Source of the DNA: Confluentibacter lentus
GTDB lineage: Bacteria; Bacteroidota; Bacteroidia; Flavobacteriales; Flavobacteriaceae
Direction of reading: 5' to 3'
Assembly (NCBI RefSeq): GCF_002806995.1
Contig: NZ_NIHE01000001.1
Coordinates: 806,001 to 870,000 of the forward strand
Length of the DNA stretch: 64,000 nucleotides
Position 1 is the stretch's first letter; each line of letters opens with the position of its first letter. This document shows positions 25,037 through 33,790 of this stretch, piece after piece. Below the pieces are notes generated by a model. The model searched no databases, was not told the DNA's origin, and saw only the letters and a list, made by a program, of their open reading frames with translations. The translations under genes were made by a program, and so were the position numbers.

Positions 25037-26647
25037 TTAGCGCTTTAAAGTAAAATGTCCTTTTATAGTTTCTCCTGTATTCAATGTAATAGCATACCAA
25101 TAATCATTACTTTCCAATAATCGGCCTCTATAAGTACCGTTCCAACCTTCAGCATTTGGTTGTAGCGATTTTAAAAGTTTACCATATCTGTCATAAATCT
25201 TAATAGTATTTATGGCATTGGAATTATCTAAGACCTGCCAATAATCGTGGCTTCCATCATTATTAGGGGTAAAGAATTTTGGAATGTAATAATCGCTGGC
25301 CGTTATAATAACATTAAAGCTAGATTCATTACTATAGCAATTGACCTGATTATAAATATAAATTGTTTGCGAATTTGCAATAATATCTCCTGCATTCAAG
25401 CTAGTTCCATTACCATTAGGTTGTGTAAAATAATATCCGTTATTAATTACAGGAAGCGTATAAGACATGCCAATAAAATCATTTAAAGTATCTACGGGAG
25501 GTGTTGTGTTACCAAATGCATCACATTGTGCTTGGGAAGTCACAAAATTTGAAGCTGCATCAATATTGGTCCAGTTTGCGTTACTATAAGCGATATTATC
25601 TACAAAAATACAAGACAGGTTAGGGTTGTTGTTGGAATTATAGTTTACAATATTGCTATTGTTTCCGTTTCTAATGTTTAAGTAACAAAGGTTGTTATTG
25701 CCAGCTCCAAACTCTCTTAAATTACTGTTTCTAGTAAGGTCAAGAGATGTTATGTTGTTAAAGTCACAAAAAAAACTATCCAAGAGCAAATTATTACTCA
25801 CATCTAAACTTGTAATTAAATTTCTTGAACACCACAACTGTTCTAATAGGGGGTTGTTACTGACATTTAATGAGGAAACTTGGGTCTGACTAAAAGTAAG
25901 CCTTTGCAATACAAGGTTATTAGTAACGTTTAAATCATTTATTGGAATTCTTGCACAAAACAAGGTCGATAATCTTGTGTTTTGGGTTAAATCTAATGAG
26001 GTTATTAAATTATCTCCACAGGCAAGATATTGTAAATCAATATTGGTTGATGTATTTAAGGTTGTCAATGAATTATAGCCAATACTAAGATAGAAAAGAG
26101 ACAGATTATTAGATATGTCTATGTTGGTTAGTTGATTGTTTTCACAAGATAAAACAGTCAAAGCCGTATTGGCTGTAACATCTAAATTATTTATAGGATT
26201 GTCGTCTGTAATTAGAGAAATTAATTGTGTATTGTTGGAAACATCTAGGCTATTGAGCTGATTTTCTTCAACCCATAAAATATTTAAAAGCGTGTTTTGT
26301 GAGGTATCTAAGGTTGTTAATTGGTTATTTCTACAAAATAATTGGGTCAGGTTTGTATTTTGTGTTACATCTAAACTTGTTAAATTATTTTGGTCGCAAT
26401 TAAGAGTTGATAGCGCGGCAAAATCTTCAATACCTGTTAAGTCAGAAATATTTAAATTGTTAACATCCAAATCTGTGATGGCACTTATATTTGCGGTAGG
26501 AACATAATCATCTAGAGCACCAAAATCTAAGCCTAAATCTATTAACGCTTGTTCAAAATTATCATCTGGAACAAAGGTGTTTTGAGCTGTGCCAACAAAG
26601 TAAGTTAGCGTTATTATGACAAGAGAGATAACCGTTTTTATATCCAA
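25037..26647 (-). CDS. Leucine-rich-repeat-like secreted protein with T9SS type B sorting domain
   Basis: Surface or secreted protein, probably for adhesion or binding. The 536 residues have a signal peptide (to FVGTAQ), an opening NTFVPDDNFEQALIDLGLD that recurs in bacterial repeat proteins of this class, then about 13 repeats of roughly 21 residues (NLTSLDVTQNTNLTQLFCRN) from about 55 to 340, an Ig/HYR-like linker, and a C-terminal gliding-motility-associated domain (type B sorting tail) with FTPNNDGSHDYWQV and IKIYDRYGKLL. It lies 11 bp before the OmpA-family gene's stop codon in the genome, downstream of it on the same strand, so the two may be co-transcribed. Confidence 0.87.
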   Translation of the reverse strand: MDIKTVISLVIITLTYFVGTAQNTFVPDDNFEQALIDLGLDFGALDDYVPTANISAITDLDVNNLNISDLTGIEDFAALSTLNCDQNNLTSLDVTQNTNLTQLFCRNNQLTTLDTSQNTLLNILWVEENQLNSLDVSNNTQLISLITDDNPINNLDVTANTALTVLSCENNQLTNIDISNNLSLFYLSIGYNSLTTLNTSTNIDLQYLACGDNLITSLDLTQNTRLSTLFCARIPINDLNVTNNLVLQRLTFSQTQVSSLNVSNNPLLEQLWCSRNLITSLDVSNNLLLDSFFCDFNNITSLDLTRNSNLREFGAGNNNLCYLNIRNGNNSNIVNYNSNNNPNLSCIFVDNIAYSNANWTNIDAASNFVTSQAQCDAFGNTTPPVDTLNDFIGMSYTLPVINNGYYFTQPNGNGTSLNAGDIIANSQTIYIYNQVNCYSNESSFNVIITASDYYIPKFFTPNNDGSHDYWQVLDNSNAINTIKIYDRYGKLLKSLQPNAEGWNGTYRGRLLESNDYWYAITLNTGETIKGHFTLKR

Positions 26648-26658
26648 ACAGACCTTGT

Positions 26659-27522
26659 TTATTTTACACTAACCGATTTATCCACATGGGTTATTAGTAT
26701 TTCCACGCGTCTATCCTGTTCTGGGTCGCCTCCCAAAGGAAATTTCCGGCGCATGCCCACATAGCGCATTCTTTTTTTGTCAATACCTTTTTTTACAAAA
26801 AAATCATAGACGAACTTGGCTCTAGCTTCAGAGAGGTTTTGCTTTTTTGTTTTTCTGTCAATCGCATCCCGACTGTATTGCGTACAGCACACATGTCCTT
26901 GAATCGTAAAATATACGTCGTCTCGTTCCACTAAAGATTTGGCAATATTTTCTAAAACTTTTTTAGATTCGGGCATTAAAATCGTATAGCCCGTTTTAAA
27001 TAAAAGGTTTTCAAAAACAATCTTATCGCCCACTTTTATATCGCCTTTTATAAGTTCTGCGGCATCTTTCTTTTTCTCTTCAACCACAATAGGAGGAACT
27101 TCTTTAGCTACAGGCGCTTTTTCTTTGACGATGATTTCAACTTTTCTATTGAGCCCTCTAATCTTTACAACATCCTTTTCTTCTACGATTCTTAATAAAA
27201 TCTGACCTTTTCCATCCACGTTTGAAATCAAGGATTCGCTTATTTCATTATTGGCAAAAACAGCTCTAATGGCATCAGCACGTTGTTGTGAAAGTTTTAA
27301 ATTATAAGCGGGCGCGCCAACATCATCGCAAAAACCATATATGGCAATGGATTCTATATCCATGTCCGCTATATTTGAAATAAAAAGCAATAGCCGACTT
27401 TCTTCGGTAGTGGGAATATCATATTTATCAGTCTCAAAATAAACTTCTTGTTTTAATTCCTTTTGAGAAAAAACAAACAAACAGTTAAAAAGTGTTACTA
27501 TAAAAAAAATATGCCTATTCAT
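26659..27522 (-). CDS. OmpA-family protein with two OmpA-like domains
   Basis: Probable periplasmic or outer-membrane peptidoglycan-binding protein. The 287 residues begin with a signal peptide (to FVFSQ). Two OmpA_C-type domains follow: one at about 25-135 (YFETDKYDIPTTEESRLL ... LSQQRADAIRAVF) and one at about 165-280 (VFENLLFKTGYTILMPESKK ... EARAKFVYDFFVKKGIDKKR ... PEQDRRVEILI), joined by a Lys/Glu/Val-rich linker. The usual beta-barrel or TPR part is absent. It is upstream of the T9SS type B protein gene with an 11-bp gap. Confidence 0.82.
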   Translation of the reverse strand: MNRHIFFIVTLFNCLFVFSQKELKQEVYFETDKYDIPTTEESRLLLFISNIADMDIESIAIYGFCDDVGAPAYNLKLSQQRADAIRAVFANNEISESLISNVDGKGQILLRIVEEKDVVKIRGLNRKVEIIVKEKAPVAKEVPPIVVEEKKKDAAELIKGDIKVGDKIVFENLLFKTGYTILMPESKKVLENIAKSLVERDDVYFTIQGHVCCTQYSRDAIDRKTKKQNLSEARAKFVYDFFVKKGIDKKRMRYVGMRRKFPLGGDPEQDRRVEILITHVDKSVSVK

Positions 27523-27569
27523 TTATTTGGGAGTGGAATATCTTTATAAAGATAGCATTTTTTATAAAT

Positions 27570-29204
27570 CTATCTTAAATAATTTAAGTAAGCCGTTGAA
27601 TTTCCGAGAATTTCTGTCGCCTTTTTTATTTCTGGGTCGTGTATTTTGTAGTATTCATACAAACCTTCCCTGTATACATAGCGCTTAACAATATCTTCTG
27701 TTAACAGACCCAGCAAGTAGTCTTTATTTTCATCTATAGCATTACTTTTTGATATTTTTAAATTTGAAATCAAGGTGTTGTAATCCGCATTAATCTCATC
27801 ATTTAAACCTTCTTTGGTTGCTTCATCAAAGGCTTTTAGAAGAGCTTTTTCGGTATTGCTTTCAAACGAAAAATTGTTGGTTTTTAAATAGTTTTTAAAG
27901 TTTGAAAAATCAGCCGAAGTCAGTTTAAACGTATTAATATCTGCTATTTTATGACTATAGTAATAATCGGTAGCAAAATCAAAAATCATATCATCGTTCA
28001 CTAAGGCATTTGTAATGGTAGAATTTTTAACGATATTTAAATGTTCATCTGGCAAAACACCGCCGCCATCAAACACTTTTCTTCCGTTTTTTGTTTTAAA
28101 CTCGTTGTAATTTTCTTGTTTCACACGAACGGCTTCGCCGTTTTCATCCCTATGCCAATAATCCAAAGCTTGAATACACCTTCCAGATGGCGTATAATAT
28201 CTAGAAATGGTAATCTTAACTTGGGTACCATAAGTTAATTCTTTTGGACGTTGTACCAAGCCTTTTCCAAAGCTTCTAGAGCCCACAATAACAGCTCGGT
28301 CTAAATCTTGTAAAGAACCAGCGACGATTTCACTTGCTGATGCACTGCCACCATCAATAAGCACTACTAAGGGCATCTCTGTATCAACCGGGTCTTTTTG
28401 CGTATAATAGGTCTTGTTGTATTTTTCGACTTTCGACTTTGTAGTGACCACCAATTGGCCTTTTGGAATAAATAAATTAACAATATCTACGGCTTCATTA
28501 AGTAAACCACCAGGGTTTCCTCTTAAATCCAATATAATGCGTTCTGCTCCCTGTGCTTTTAAATCCCTTAATGCATAACTGGTCTCAGAGGTTGCCTTTT
28601 GGTTAAACTGACTTAAAACAATAAAGCCTGTTTTGCTATCAACCATAGAGAAATGGGGAACTGCTTTCAGTTCCACTTCGGCTCTTTTTATGGTGGTTGT
28701 TAGGGTTTTTCCTTGACGTACATACGTGACTTCTACCGAGGAGTCTGGAGCGCCTTTAAGCAAATCGCCAGCATCTTCTTTATAATCTGCCACCAGTGCA
28801 TTGCCTACTTTAATAATTTCATCGCCCGCTTTTAAACCTGCTTTATCTGCTGGATAATCTTTATAGGGCTCTACAATAATCAACTTATCTTTTTGGGTTT
28901 TTACTTTGGCGCCAATTCCGGTATAATCACCCGTGTTATTAATCCTGGCCGCTTCTACATCTTGTTCGTTCATAAAGTTGGTGTACGGATCTAAATCGGC
29001 CAACATGCTTTTAATGGCTTTATCCATTAAATCGCCCGGATTGGTTTCATCAACATAATTCATGTTGAGTTCCTTAAACAAAGTGGTGAAAATTTCTAGT
29101 TGTTTCGCGATTTCAAAAAAGTCGTTTTTAAAGGATGTTGTTGAAAAAAAGACAACAATGGCCAAAACGGGGATTAAAATTCTTTTTTTTAGTAATGTTT
29201 TCAT
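27570..29204 (-). CDS. S41 family C-terminal processing peptidase
   Basis: Periplasmic serine protease of the tail-specific/CtpA family. The 544 residues have a hydrophobic N-terminal signal or anchor, a PDZ domain at about 90-172 (GIGAKVKTQKDKLIIVEPYK), and the S41 core with DLRGNPGGLLNEAVD, the nucleophile in GGSASASEI (Ser289) and the general base in SFGKG (Lys314, 25 residues on). A C-terminal region of about 150 residues follows. Its ATG overlaps the stop of the DUF4349 gene by four bases (ATGA), and rnpA lies ahead of that, so the three are probably co-transcribed. Confidence 0.92.
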   Translation of the reverse strand: MKTLLKKRILIPVLAIVVFFSTTSFKNDFFEIAKQLEIFTTLFKELNMNYVDETNPGDLMDKAIKSMLADLDPYTNFMNEQDVEAARINNTGDYTGIGAKVKTQKDKLIIVEPYKDYPADKAGLKAGDEIIKVGNALVADYKEDAGDLLKGAPDSSVEVTYVRQGKTLTTTIKRAEVELKAVPHFSMVDSKTGFIVLSQFNQKATSETSYALRDLKAQGAERIILDLRGNPGGLLNEAVDIVNLFIPKGQLVVTTKSKVEKYNKTYYTQKDPVDTEMPLVVLIDGGSASASEIVAGSLQDLDRAVIVGSRSFGKGLVQRPKELTYGTQVKITISRYYTPSGRCIQALDYWHRDENGEAVRVKQENYNEFKTKNGRKVFDGGGVLPDEHLNIVKNSTITNALVNDDMIFDFATDYYYSHKIADINTFKLTSADFSNFKNYLKTNNFSFESNTEKALLKAFDEATKEGLNDEINADYNTLISNLKISKSNAIDENKDYLLGLLTEDIVKRYVYREGLYEYYKIHDPEIKKATEILGNSTAYLNYLR

Positions 29205-30025
29205 TTTTTACTTTTTTTATTTATCCATCTTTTCAATACAAAAAAGACAATGATTACGATGATAATAAAAGGCCAAATATATAATATGCCCAAGAAGAAA
29301 ACCGATAAGCCATCAAAGCCAGAACCAAGGGCGTTCCACATCTTTTTACCATACGAAGTGGTAATGCCTGTTTCGGCAGTTTGCTTGTAAAACTCAATAT
29401 TTATGGTGCTTAAGGATACTTGGTTTTCAAGATATTTTAAACGGCCTTGTTTGGCTTCAATTTCCTCACGTATGTTTGAAAGTTCGCGTTCTATTTCTAG
29501 CATATCTTTTACGTTATTGGCTTTTACCAACAATTCTAAATAGCGTTTTTCTAAGGTTTTTTTGGCATTAAGGCGCGCTTCCAAATCGATAAATTCTTCG
29601 GTAACATCTCTGGCCGAAATGCTTTTTGTGTCAAAATAAGCCACCTGCTTACTTATGGAATCAATGGTAGTTTGAAAGGTGTTGGTAGGAATCCTAATCG
29701 TTAAATGCCTAGTAATGGTGTTATAGGATTTGTTGGCATTATCGCTTTGTATGATGCCTTTATTTTGAAGGACGATTTTTTTTATGTCCGAATAAGTTTT
29801 ATCCAAATCTTGGGTTTCAAAACGTAAATAAGACTCTTTGATTATTTTTTGTTTGGCATCCTCTGAAACCATATCAACAGTCCCAGCATCATTAAGTATA
29901 ACAGCCTGCTTTAAACTTGAAGCACTTGGTTCAGCTTCCATGGCGGCATAACTGGTATCATCAGATTTGCCCTCAGAGCACATTAAAGGAAGCATTAATA
30001 CAAAAAATGAGAAAATTAATTTCAT
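29201..30025 (-). CDS. DUF4349 membrane lipoprotein
   Basis: Function unknown. The 274 residues start with a lipoprotein-like signal (MLPLMC, Cys16), followed by a DUF4349 domain: ESYLRFETQDLDKTYSDIKK, a strand-turn-strand, and a long coiled coil with DLEARLNAKKTLEKRYLELL and DMLEIERELSNIREEIEAKQGRLKYLE. A transmembrane helix lies near the C-terminus (WPFIIIVIIVFFVLKRW) with a basic tail. The coiled coil and double membrane attachment suggest an envelope role, but nothing more can be said. It overlaps the S41 protease gene by four bases. Confidence 0.85.
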   Translation of the reverse strand: MKLIFSFFVLMLPLMCSEGKSDDTSYAAMEAEPSASSLKQAVILNDAGTVDMVSEDAKQKIIKESYLRFETQDLDKTYSDIKKIVLQNKGIIQSDNANKSYNTITRHLTIRIPTNTFQTTIDSISKQVAYFDTKSISARDVTEEFIDLEARLNAKKTLEKRYLELLVKANNVKDMLEIERELSNIREEIEAKQGRLKYLENQVSLSTINIEFYKQTAETGITTSYGKKMWNALGSGFDGLSVFFLGILYIWPFIIIVIIVFFVLKRWINKKSKK

Positions 30026-30029
30026 AGTC

Positions 30030-30413
30030 CTAAGATTGCGGTTTAGAAATGGTGCCTATAAATTTTTCAAACAATTGGTTCATTTTGGTTTCCACTTGCC
30101 CGTACGTTGGTTTGTCTTTACCAATGTACAAAATCATTAACGCATAAGATGTTGTAATGTTGTTAAAATAATCAGGCTTATTTAATCGGTAAGATTCTCT
30201 TAATAAGCGTTTTATTCTATTTCGGTCAACCGCTTTTTTAAAATGTCGCTTGCTAACGGAAACCCCAGCCTTCACCAAAACAGCGTCATCAAACGACGCA
30301 TTCATATAAACCAAACGCAACGGATATGCCGTAACCGATTGCCCTTCGGTAAACAGCACTTCAATTAATTTTTTGCTTTTAAGCTTATCTTTTTTGTTAA
30401 ACGTGAATTTCAA
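30030..30413 (-). CDS. rnpA: Ribonuclease P protein component
   Basis: Protein subunit that helps the RNase P RNA remove 5' leaders from pre-tRNAs. The 127 residues show the family opening (FNKKDKLKSKKLIEVLFTEG), the basic RNR motif region GVSVSKRHFKKAVDRNRIKRLLRESYR, and the closing helix. In many bacteria rnpA follows rpmH near dnaA; here neither is present. Instead it leads a group with the DUF4349 and S41 genes (4-bp gap). Confidence 0.94.
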   Translation of the reverse strand: MKFTFNKKDKLKSKKLIEVLFTEGQSVTAYPLRLVYMNASFDDAVLVKAGVSVSKRHFKKAVDRNRIKRLLRESYRLNKPDYFNNITTSYALMILYIGKDKPTYGQVETKMNQLFEKFIGTISKPQS

Positions 30414-30432
30414 GACCTTTATTTTAAGTAGC

Positions 30433-30440
30433 CAAAGGTA
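30433..30440 (-). promoter_or_regulatory. Predicted -7 element of rnpA promoter
   Basis: Reads TACCTTTG on the minus strand, an exact TAnnTTTG match, 20 bases before the rnpA ATG. Confidence 0.45.
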
Positions 30441-30507
30441 CTAAAATATAAAACCTGATGAAAAGTTGTTCAATTTGTAATGACATGGCTCGCTTAAACG
30501 GCGTGGA

Positions 30508-32652
30508 TTATTGTTTGGCAATCTCAATATCTTTTAGCACATCGTTACGCAATAATGCCCAATGGAATCTTAAACTATCGTTTTCTTGCCAAGTCTTCCC
30601 ATTATTTTCACTGTAATGTACCAAAGGCATATCGTTGTATATGGGGCGGGTTATTTCAATAATTTTGTCCCAATAACCCAAAGCATTTTCTAAATGGGTC
30701 ATGGCTAATTGTTTGTTTTTTGAATCATTACTTTGGCGGTACGTTTCCAAGGCTAAGCCGCCCTTTATTTTTTCCGCCATGTAAAGTCCCATATATGCCC
30801 AGGTTTTAATATCCGCCACTTCATACATTAAATCAGTGTTGTCTTCAGTAATATTTTCAACCAAGCGAAGCGCTTCTTTAGAATCTCGTTCAAGGTCGCT
30901 GGCAAGCATTACCGGTGTGGTATATCCTTCTGGAAGGGATTGCTGTTTCGACGCATAATTTTTAATATAATTGGCGATGGAAACAAAGGTGGTGTCTTGT
31001 GGCGGTTGATTGATAAAACGGTTAATGTTTATAAACTCGACATTTTCAGTCTCAGGATTTCTATAGGTAAACCCTTCCGCATAGATGGTAAAATCCCAAG
31101 TAGAATCAAAAAAGGACACCAAACGAAGCGGTGTTTTTCCAGCTAAATTAGAAGCTTTAAAAAGATTTTCAGCATGTGCTTCTCCATAGCGTTGTTTAAA
31201 TGCGTTGACAAAAACGGTGTTTGGTGTATCAGCATTATAAAGCAATCGTCCCCAAAGTTTGTAGAACAACCATTGGCGTTCAAAAGCATATTTCGCACTT
31301 ATTTTATAATCGGGGTTTGTAAAATAATCTTTAGCGGGAATATAGGTTTCAGAGCCTATAAAATAGCCGCCCACATAATCAGGGGTATTTGCTTTAATGT
31401 GTGCACGGGCAAATTTCTCTACGCCCCAACGTAAGCAGAAAAAATCCTCGTTTCTAACGGTCCAAACAATTTTAAAATCTTGTGGAACCGGGTCGAAATA
31501 CTTGCCATATAACTTACCGCCATGAACCTTAATGAGCTTTGTGGTAGAGTGGGGGTGCGACCAATTAAACTTCATGCTCGCCCAAACAGGTTTTTCAATC
31601 TTTTCCATTGCGGCCTCTTTTTCAATGCCGTCGCGGGTTATTTGTTCCATTTCCATGGAGGTCGCCCCTAACGATTCGGTATTACCTGAAAACGGAATAC
31701 GATGTATCAATTTTGAAGTACGATTCGCCTGTTGCATACCCGCAATAATGGTTTCTTGCATCCACTGTTCGCGTTCAAAAGGCGTCATACCTCCCATGCC
31801 TTCGCCTAGGGTTAAGCCCATTCCCGACAAATCGGGATATTCATTTAATAATTGCGTGACGCTTTCGCGTGTATAGGTTTTTATAATTTGCGATGTATCT
31901 GCATCCACATAATGATGGTGTTCTAGGTTATTCAAGGCCACACCATGTTTTTTAGCAAAAGAGGGCGGCACAAAAATATTAAACGGCATCACGTAGGTAT
32001 CAATACCTCGTTCTTTTGCCATTTTAAAAATGGACGTAAACAGATGTTTCCATTCTTTCATTTCGGCATCGGTCCACTCCGATGCTTCGGGAAAATTTTT
32101 CGACTTAATCATAAAAGGGTATGGATGCAGGTTCCAAACGGTAAGTACATTAAAACGGTTGTCGCTCATCATATCTAAAAATGCTTCCCAATACTCCAAA
32201 TCCCGACACATCTCATCATGTTGGCTCAATGCATAACTGTGGCGATAGCTATCCCAAGGAAGGTCGAACTTAATGGCGCGAAATAGTAATTTCGGACTTT
32301 CAGACCTGTTTTCAACCGCATGTAATGTAATGCCGTTTTTTAAATCTTCAACGATACTTTGTGCGGCATATATCAATCCAGTTTCGTTACCACCAGTAAG
32401 CACGATGTTTTTCCCTTGATTATTTATGGTATACGCTTCTTTTCCTAAAGTGGTGTCTAATTTAAATTCTACAGTAATGGTAGCGTTGTTGTCGGCAATG
32501 GTATACCCGTTTTTTAGCAGACTTTCTGAAAGTTTTTTGGTAGCATATTGTTGTTGCAGGGAAGCAGCATCAAAGTTTAATTGCACCGATTGGGTGTCTG
32601 CACAGCTTACGGTTAAAAGCAGCAATACTAGGTAAAAAACGATTTTTTTCAT
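30508..32652 (-). CDS. Unassigned glycosidase-like lipoprotein (GH20/GH67-type N-domain plus barrel)
   Basis: I do not recognise a characterised family. The 714 residues have a lipoprotein signal (LTVSC, Cys17), an N-terminal alpha/beta domain at about 25-115 like those preceding GH20 and GH67 barrels (GGNETGLIYAAQSIVEDL), then a barrel-like region starting SPKLLFRAIKFDLPWDSYRH with LEYWEAFLDMMSDNRFNVLTVWNLHPYP, and a helical C-terminal part. LTLGEGMGG at about 280-290 and FIGSETYIPAKDY later hold candidate acidic residues. It follows a ThuA protein and a dehydrogenase gene on the same strand, after a 208-bp gap with a palindromic repeat. Release of a sugar or uronic acid is inference. Confidence 0.6.
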   Translation of the reverse strand: MKKIVFYLVLLLLTVSCADTQSVQLNFDAASLQQQYATKKLSESLLKNGYTIADNNATITVEFKLDTTLGKEAYTINNQGKNIVLTGGNETGLIYAAQSIVEDLKNGITLHAVENRSESPKLLFRAIKFDLPWDSYRHSYALSQHDEMCRDLEYWEAFLDMMSDNRFNVLTVWNLHPYPFMIKSKNFPEASEWTDAEMKEWKHLFTSIFKMAKERGIDTYVMPFNIFVPPSFAKKHGVALNNLEHHHYVDADTSQIIKTYTRESVTQLLNEYPDLSGMGLTLGEGMGGMTPFEREQWMQETIIAGMQQANRTSKLIHRIPFSGNTESLGATSMEMEQITRDGIEKEAAMEKIEKPVWASMKFNWSHPHSTTKLIKVHGGKLYGKYFDPVPQDFKIVWTVRNEDFFCLRWGVEKFARAHIKANTPDYVGGYFIGSETYIPAKDYFTNPDYKISAKYAFERQWLFYKLWGRLLYNADTPNTVFVNAFKQRYGEAHAENLFKASNLAGKTPLRLVSFFDSTWDFTIYAEGFTYRNPETENVEFININRFINQPPQDTTFVSIANYIKNYASKQQSLPEGYTTPVMLASDLERDSKEALRLVENITEDNTDLMYEVADIKTWAYMGLYMAEKIKGGLALETYRQSNDSKNKQLAMTHLENALGYWDKIIEITRPIYNDMPLVHYSENNGKTWQENDSLRFHWALLRNDVLKDIEIAKQ
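31822..31837. repeat. Short palindrome inside the glycosidase-like gene
   Basis: TCCCGA-CAAA-TCGGGA, a 6-bp perfect stem with a 4-nt loop, lies in frame in the segment encoding YPDLSG. Confidence 0.5.
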
Positions 32653-32756
32653 GTTGTTGGTAAGTTAGGAAGCACGTTTAAGGATGCTTATAAAGTAACT
32701 AAAGATACTAAAAAGAAACCATCAAGTGGGTATTGAAACTTTTATGATTATTTGAT

Positions 32757-32832
32757 GTCAGTTCGAGTGATTCGCCAAAGCGAATTGTATCGAGAACCAT
32801 TCTATTAATTAAAAATTTGATTCTCGATACAA
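32757..32832. repeat. REP-like intergenic palindromic element
   Basis: Begins GTCAGTTCGAGTG, contains hairpin ATTCGC-CAAA-GCGAAT (32770-32785) and then TTGTATCGAGAA (32785-32796), which is matched 24 nt later by its inverse TTCTCGATACAA (32821-32832). The nested palindromes and lack of coding content indicate a repetitive extragenic element. Confidence 0.6.
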
Positions 32833-32860
32833 ATTTCACACATGAAAAATGGTTAGAATA

Positions 32861-33763
32861 TCAGTATCCTTTCACGTAGTTTCGCCAGTTATGTTGTTCT
32901 TTAAACCCTAGTACTTCACGGATTTTACGATTTGAAAACAAAGCTTCATGTTCCTCCAATTCACGAGTGATTGGTACACCCGGAAAAAATTGTTCAGCCA
33001 ATTGTTTGCTCGGGATGATGGCGCCGTTATGATCGTTTCCAGCATTGAAAATCTGAAAACCAAGCCTATCTTTTTGCAAACATAAATCCACTATCTGGCC
33101 CAAATCGCGGGCATCAATATAGCAGAACGCATTCCTACGGCGCACTTCGGGATGTTTAAAAAAATGCGGAAATAAGGTTTCATATTCGTGCGGCTCAATA
33201 ACGTTACCAATACGAAGCGCATAAATATCAAAACCCGAGCGACGCTGAAAGCTGCGTGCCGTTTTTTCATTCATCACCTTTGATAAGCCATAACTATCCA
33301 TTGGGTCTACATCATAATCTTCTTCCAAGGGTAGGACGTGCGGATTGGTAATGCCATCCGAAAAGCAAACCCCATACGTGGTCTCAGATGATGCAATGAT
33401 AATCTTCTTTATGCCCAGTTTCACAGCTGCTTCAATCACATTGTAGGTGCCTATGGTGTTTACTCGAAACGTTTCATTATCGGGGTTAATCAATATTCTA
33501 GGTACGGCAGCAAAATGCACGACGGCATCAAATTTTGGGATGCCGTTGCCAAAGTCTAATTCATCTAAGCCAGCATAGGAGCTCATGGCATTAAACATTT
33601 GTCCAGAATCCGTTATATCTGCGATTAAGTTATCCACACCCGGGTAATCTAAAGGCGTTAGGTCTACATTCATTACTCGGTGTCCTTGCTCCAGAAGATA
33701 GGCGATGGCGTGCTTGCCTGCTTTTCCAGAACCGCCCGTAAAAAGTATGCGCTTTTTGGTCAT
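32861..33763 (-). CDS. NAD-dependent epimerase/dehydratase (extended SDR)
   Basis: Predicted NAD(P)-dependent sugar dehydrogenase or epimerase in the cytoplasm. The 300 residues open with the Rossmann motif FTGGSGKAGKHA, continue with VNVDLTPLDYPGVDNLIADITD, and carry the SDR catalytic Tyr-Lys pair in DSYGLSKVMNEK with the preceding ASSETTYG. The line LTPLDYPG...ADITD recalls uronate dehydrogenases, but I cannot confirm this. It is 27 bases after the ThuA gene. With a glycosidase-like gene downstream, a role in oxidising a released sugar is likely. Confidence 0.85.
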   Translation of the reverse strand: MTKKRILFTGGSGKAGKHAIAYLLEQGHRVMNVDLTPLDYPGVDNLIADITDSGQMFNAMSSYAGLDELDFGNGIPKFDAVVHFAAVPRILINPDNETFRVNTIGTYNVIEAAVKLGIKKIIIASSETTYGVCFSDGITNPHVLPLEEDYDVDPMDSYGLSKVMNEKTARSFQRRSGFDIYALRIGNVIEPHEYETLFPHFFKHPEVRRRNAFCYIDARDLGQIVDLCLQKDRLGFQIFNAGNDHNGAIIPSKQLAEQFFPGVPITRELEEHEALFSNRKIREVLGFKEQHNWRNYVKGY

Positions 33764-33790
33764 GTATGTTTTATTTTTTACTAATTTTTA

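Noticed and set aside
27539-27554. TATCTTTATAAAGATA palindrome downstream of the OmpA-type gene start
   Set aside because: AT-only, short, and lacking a following T-tract; could arise by chance in this base composition.
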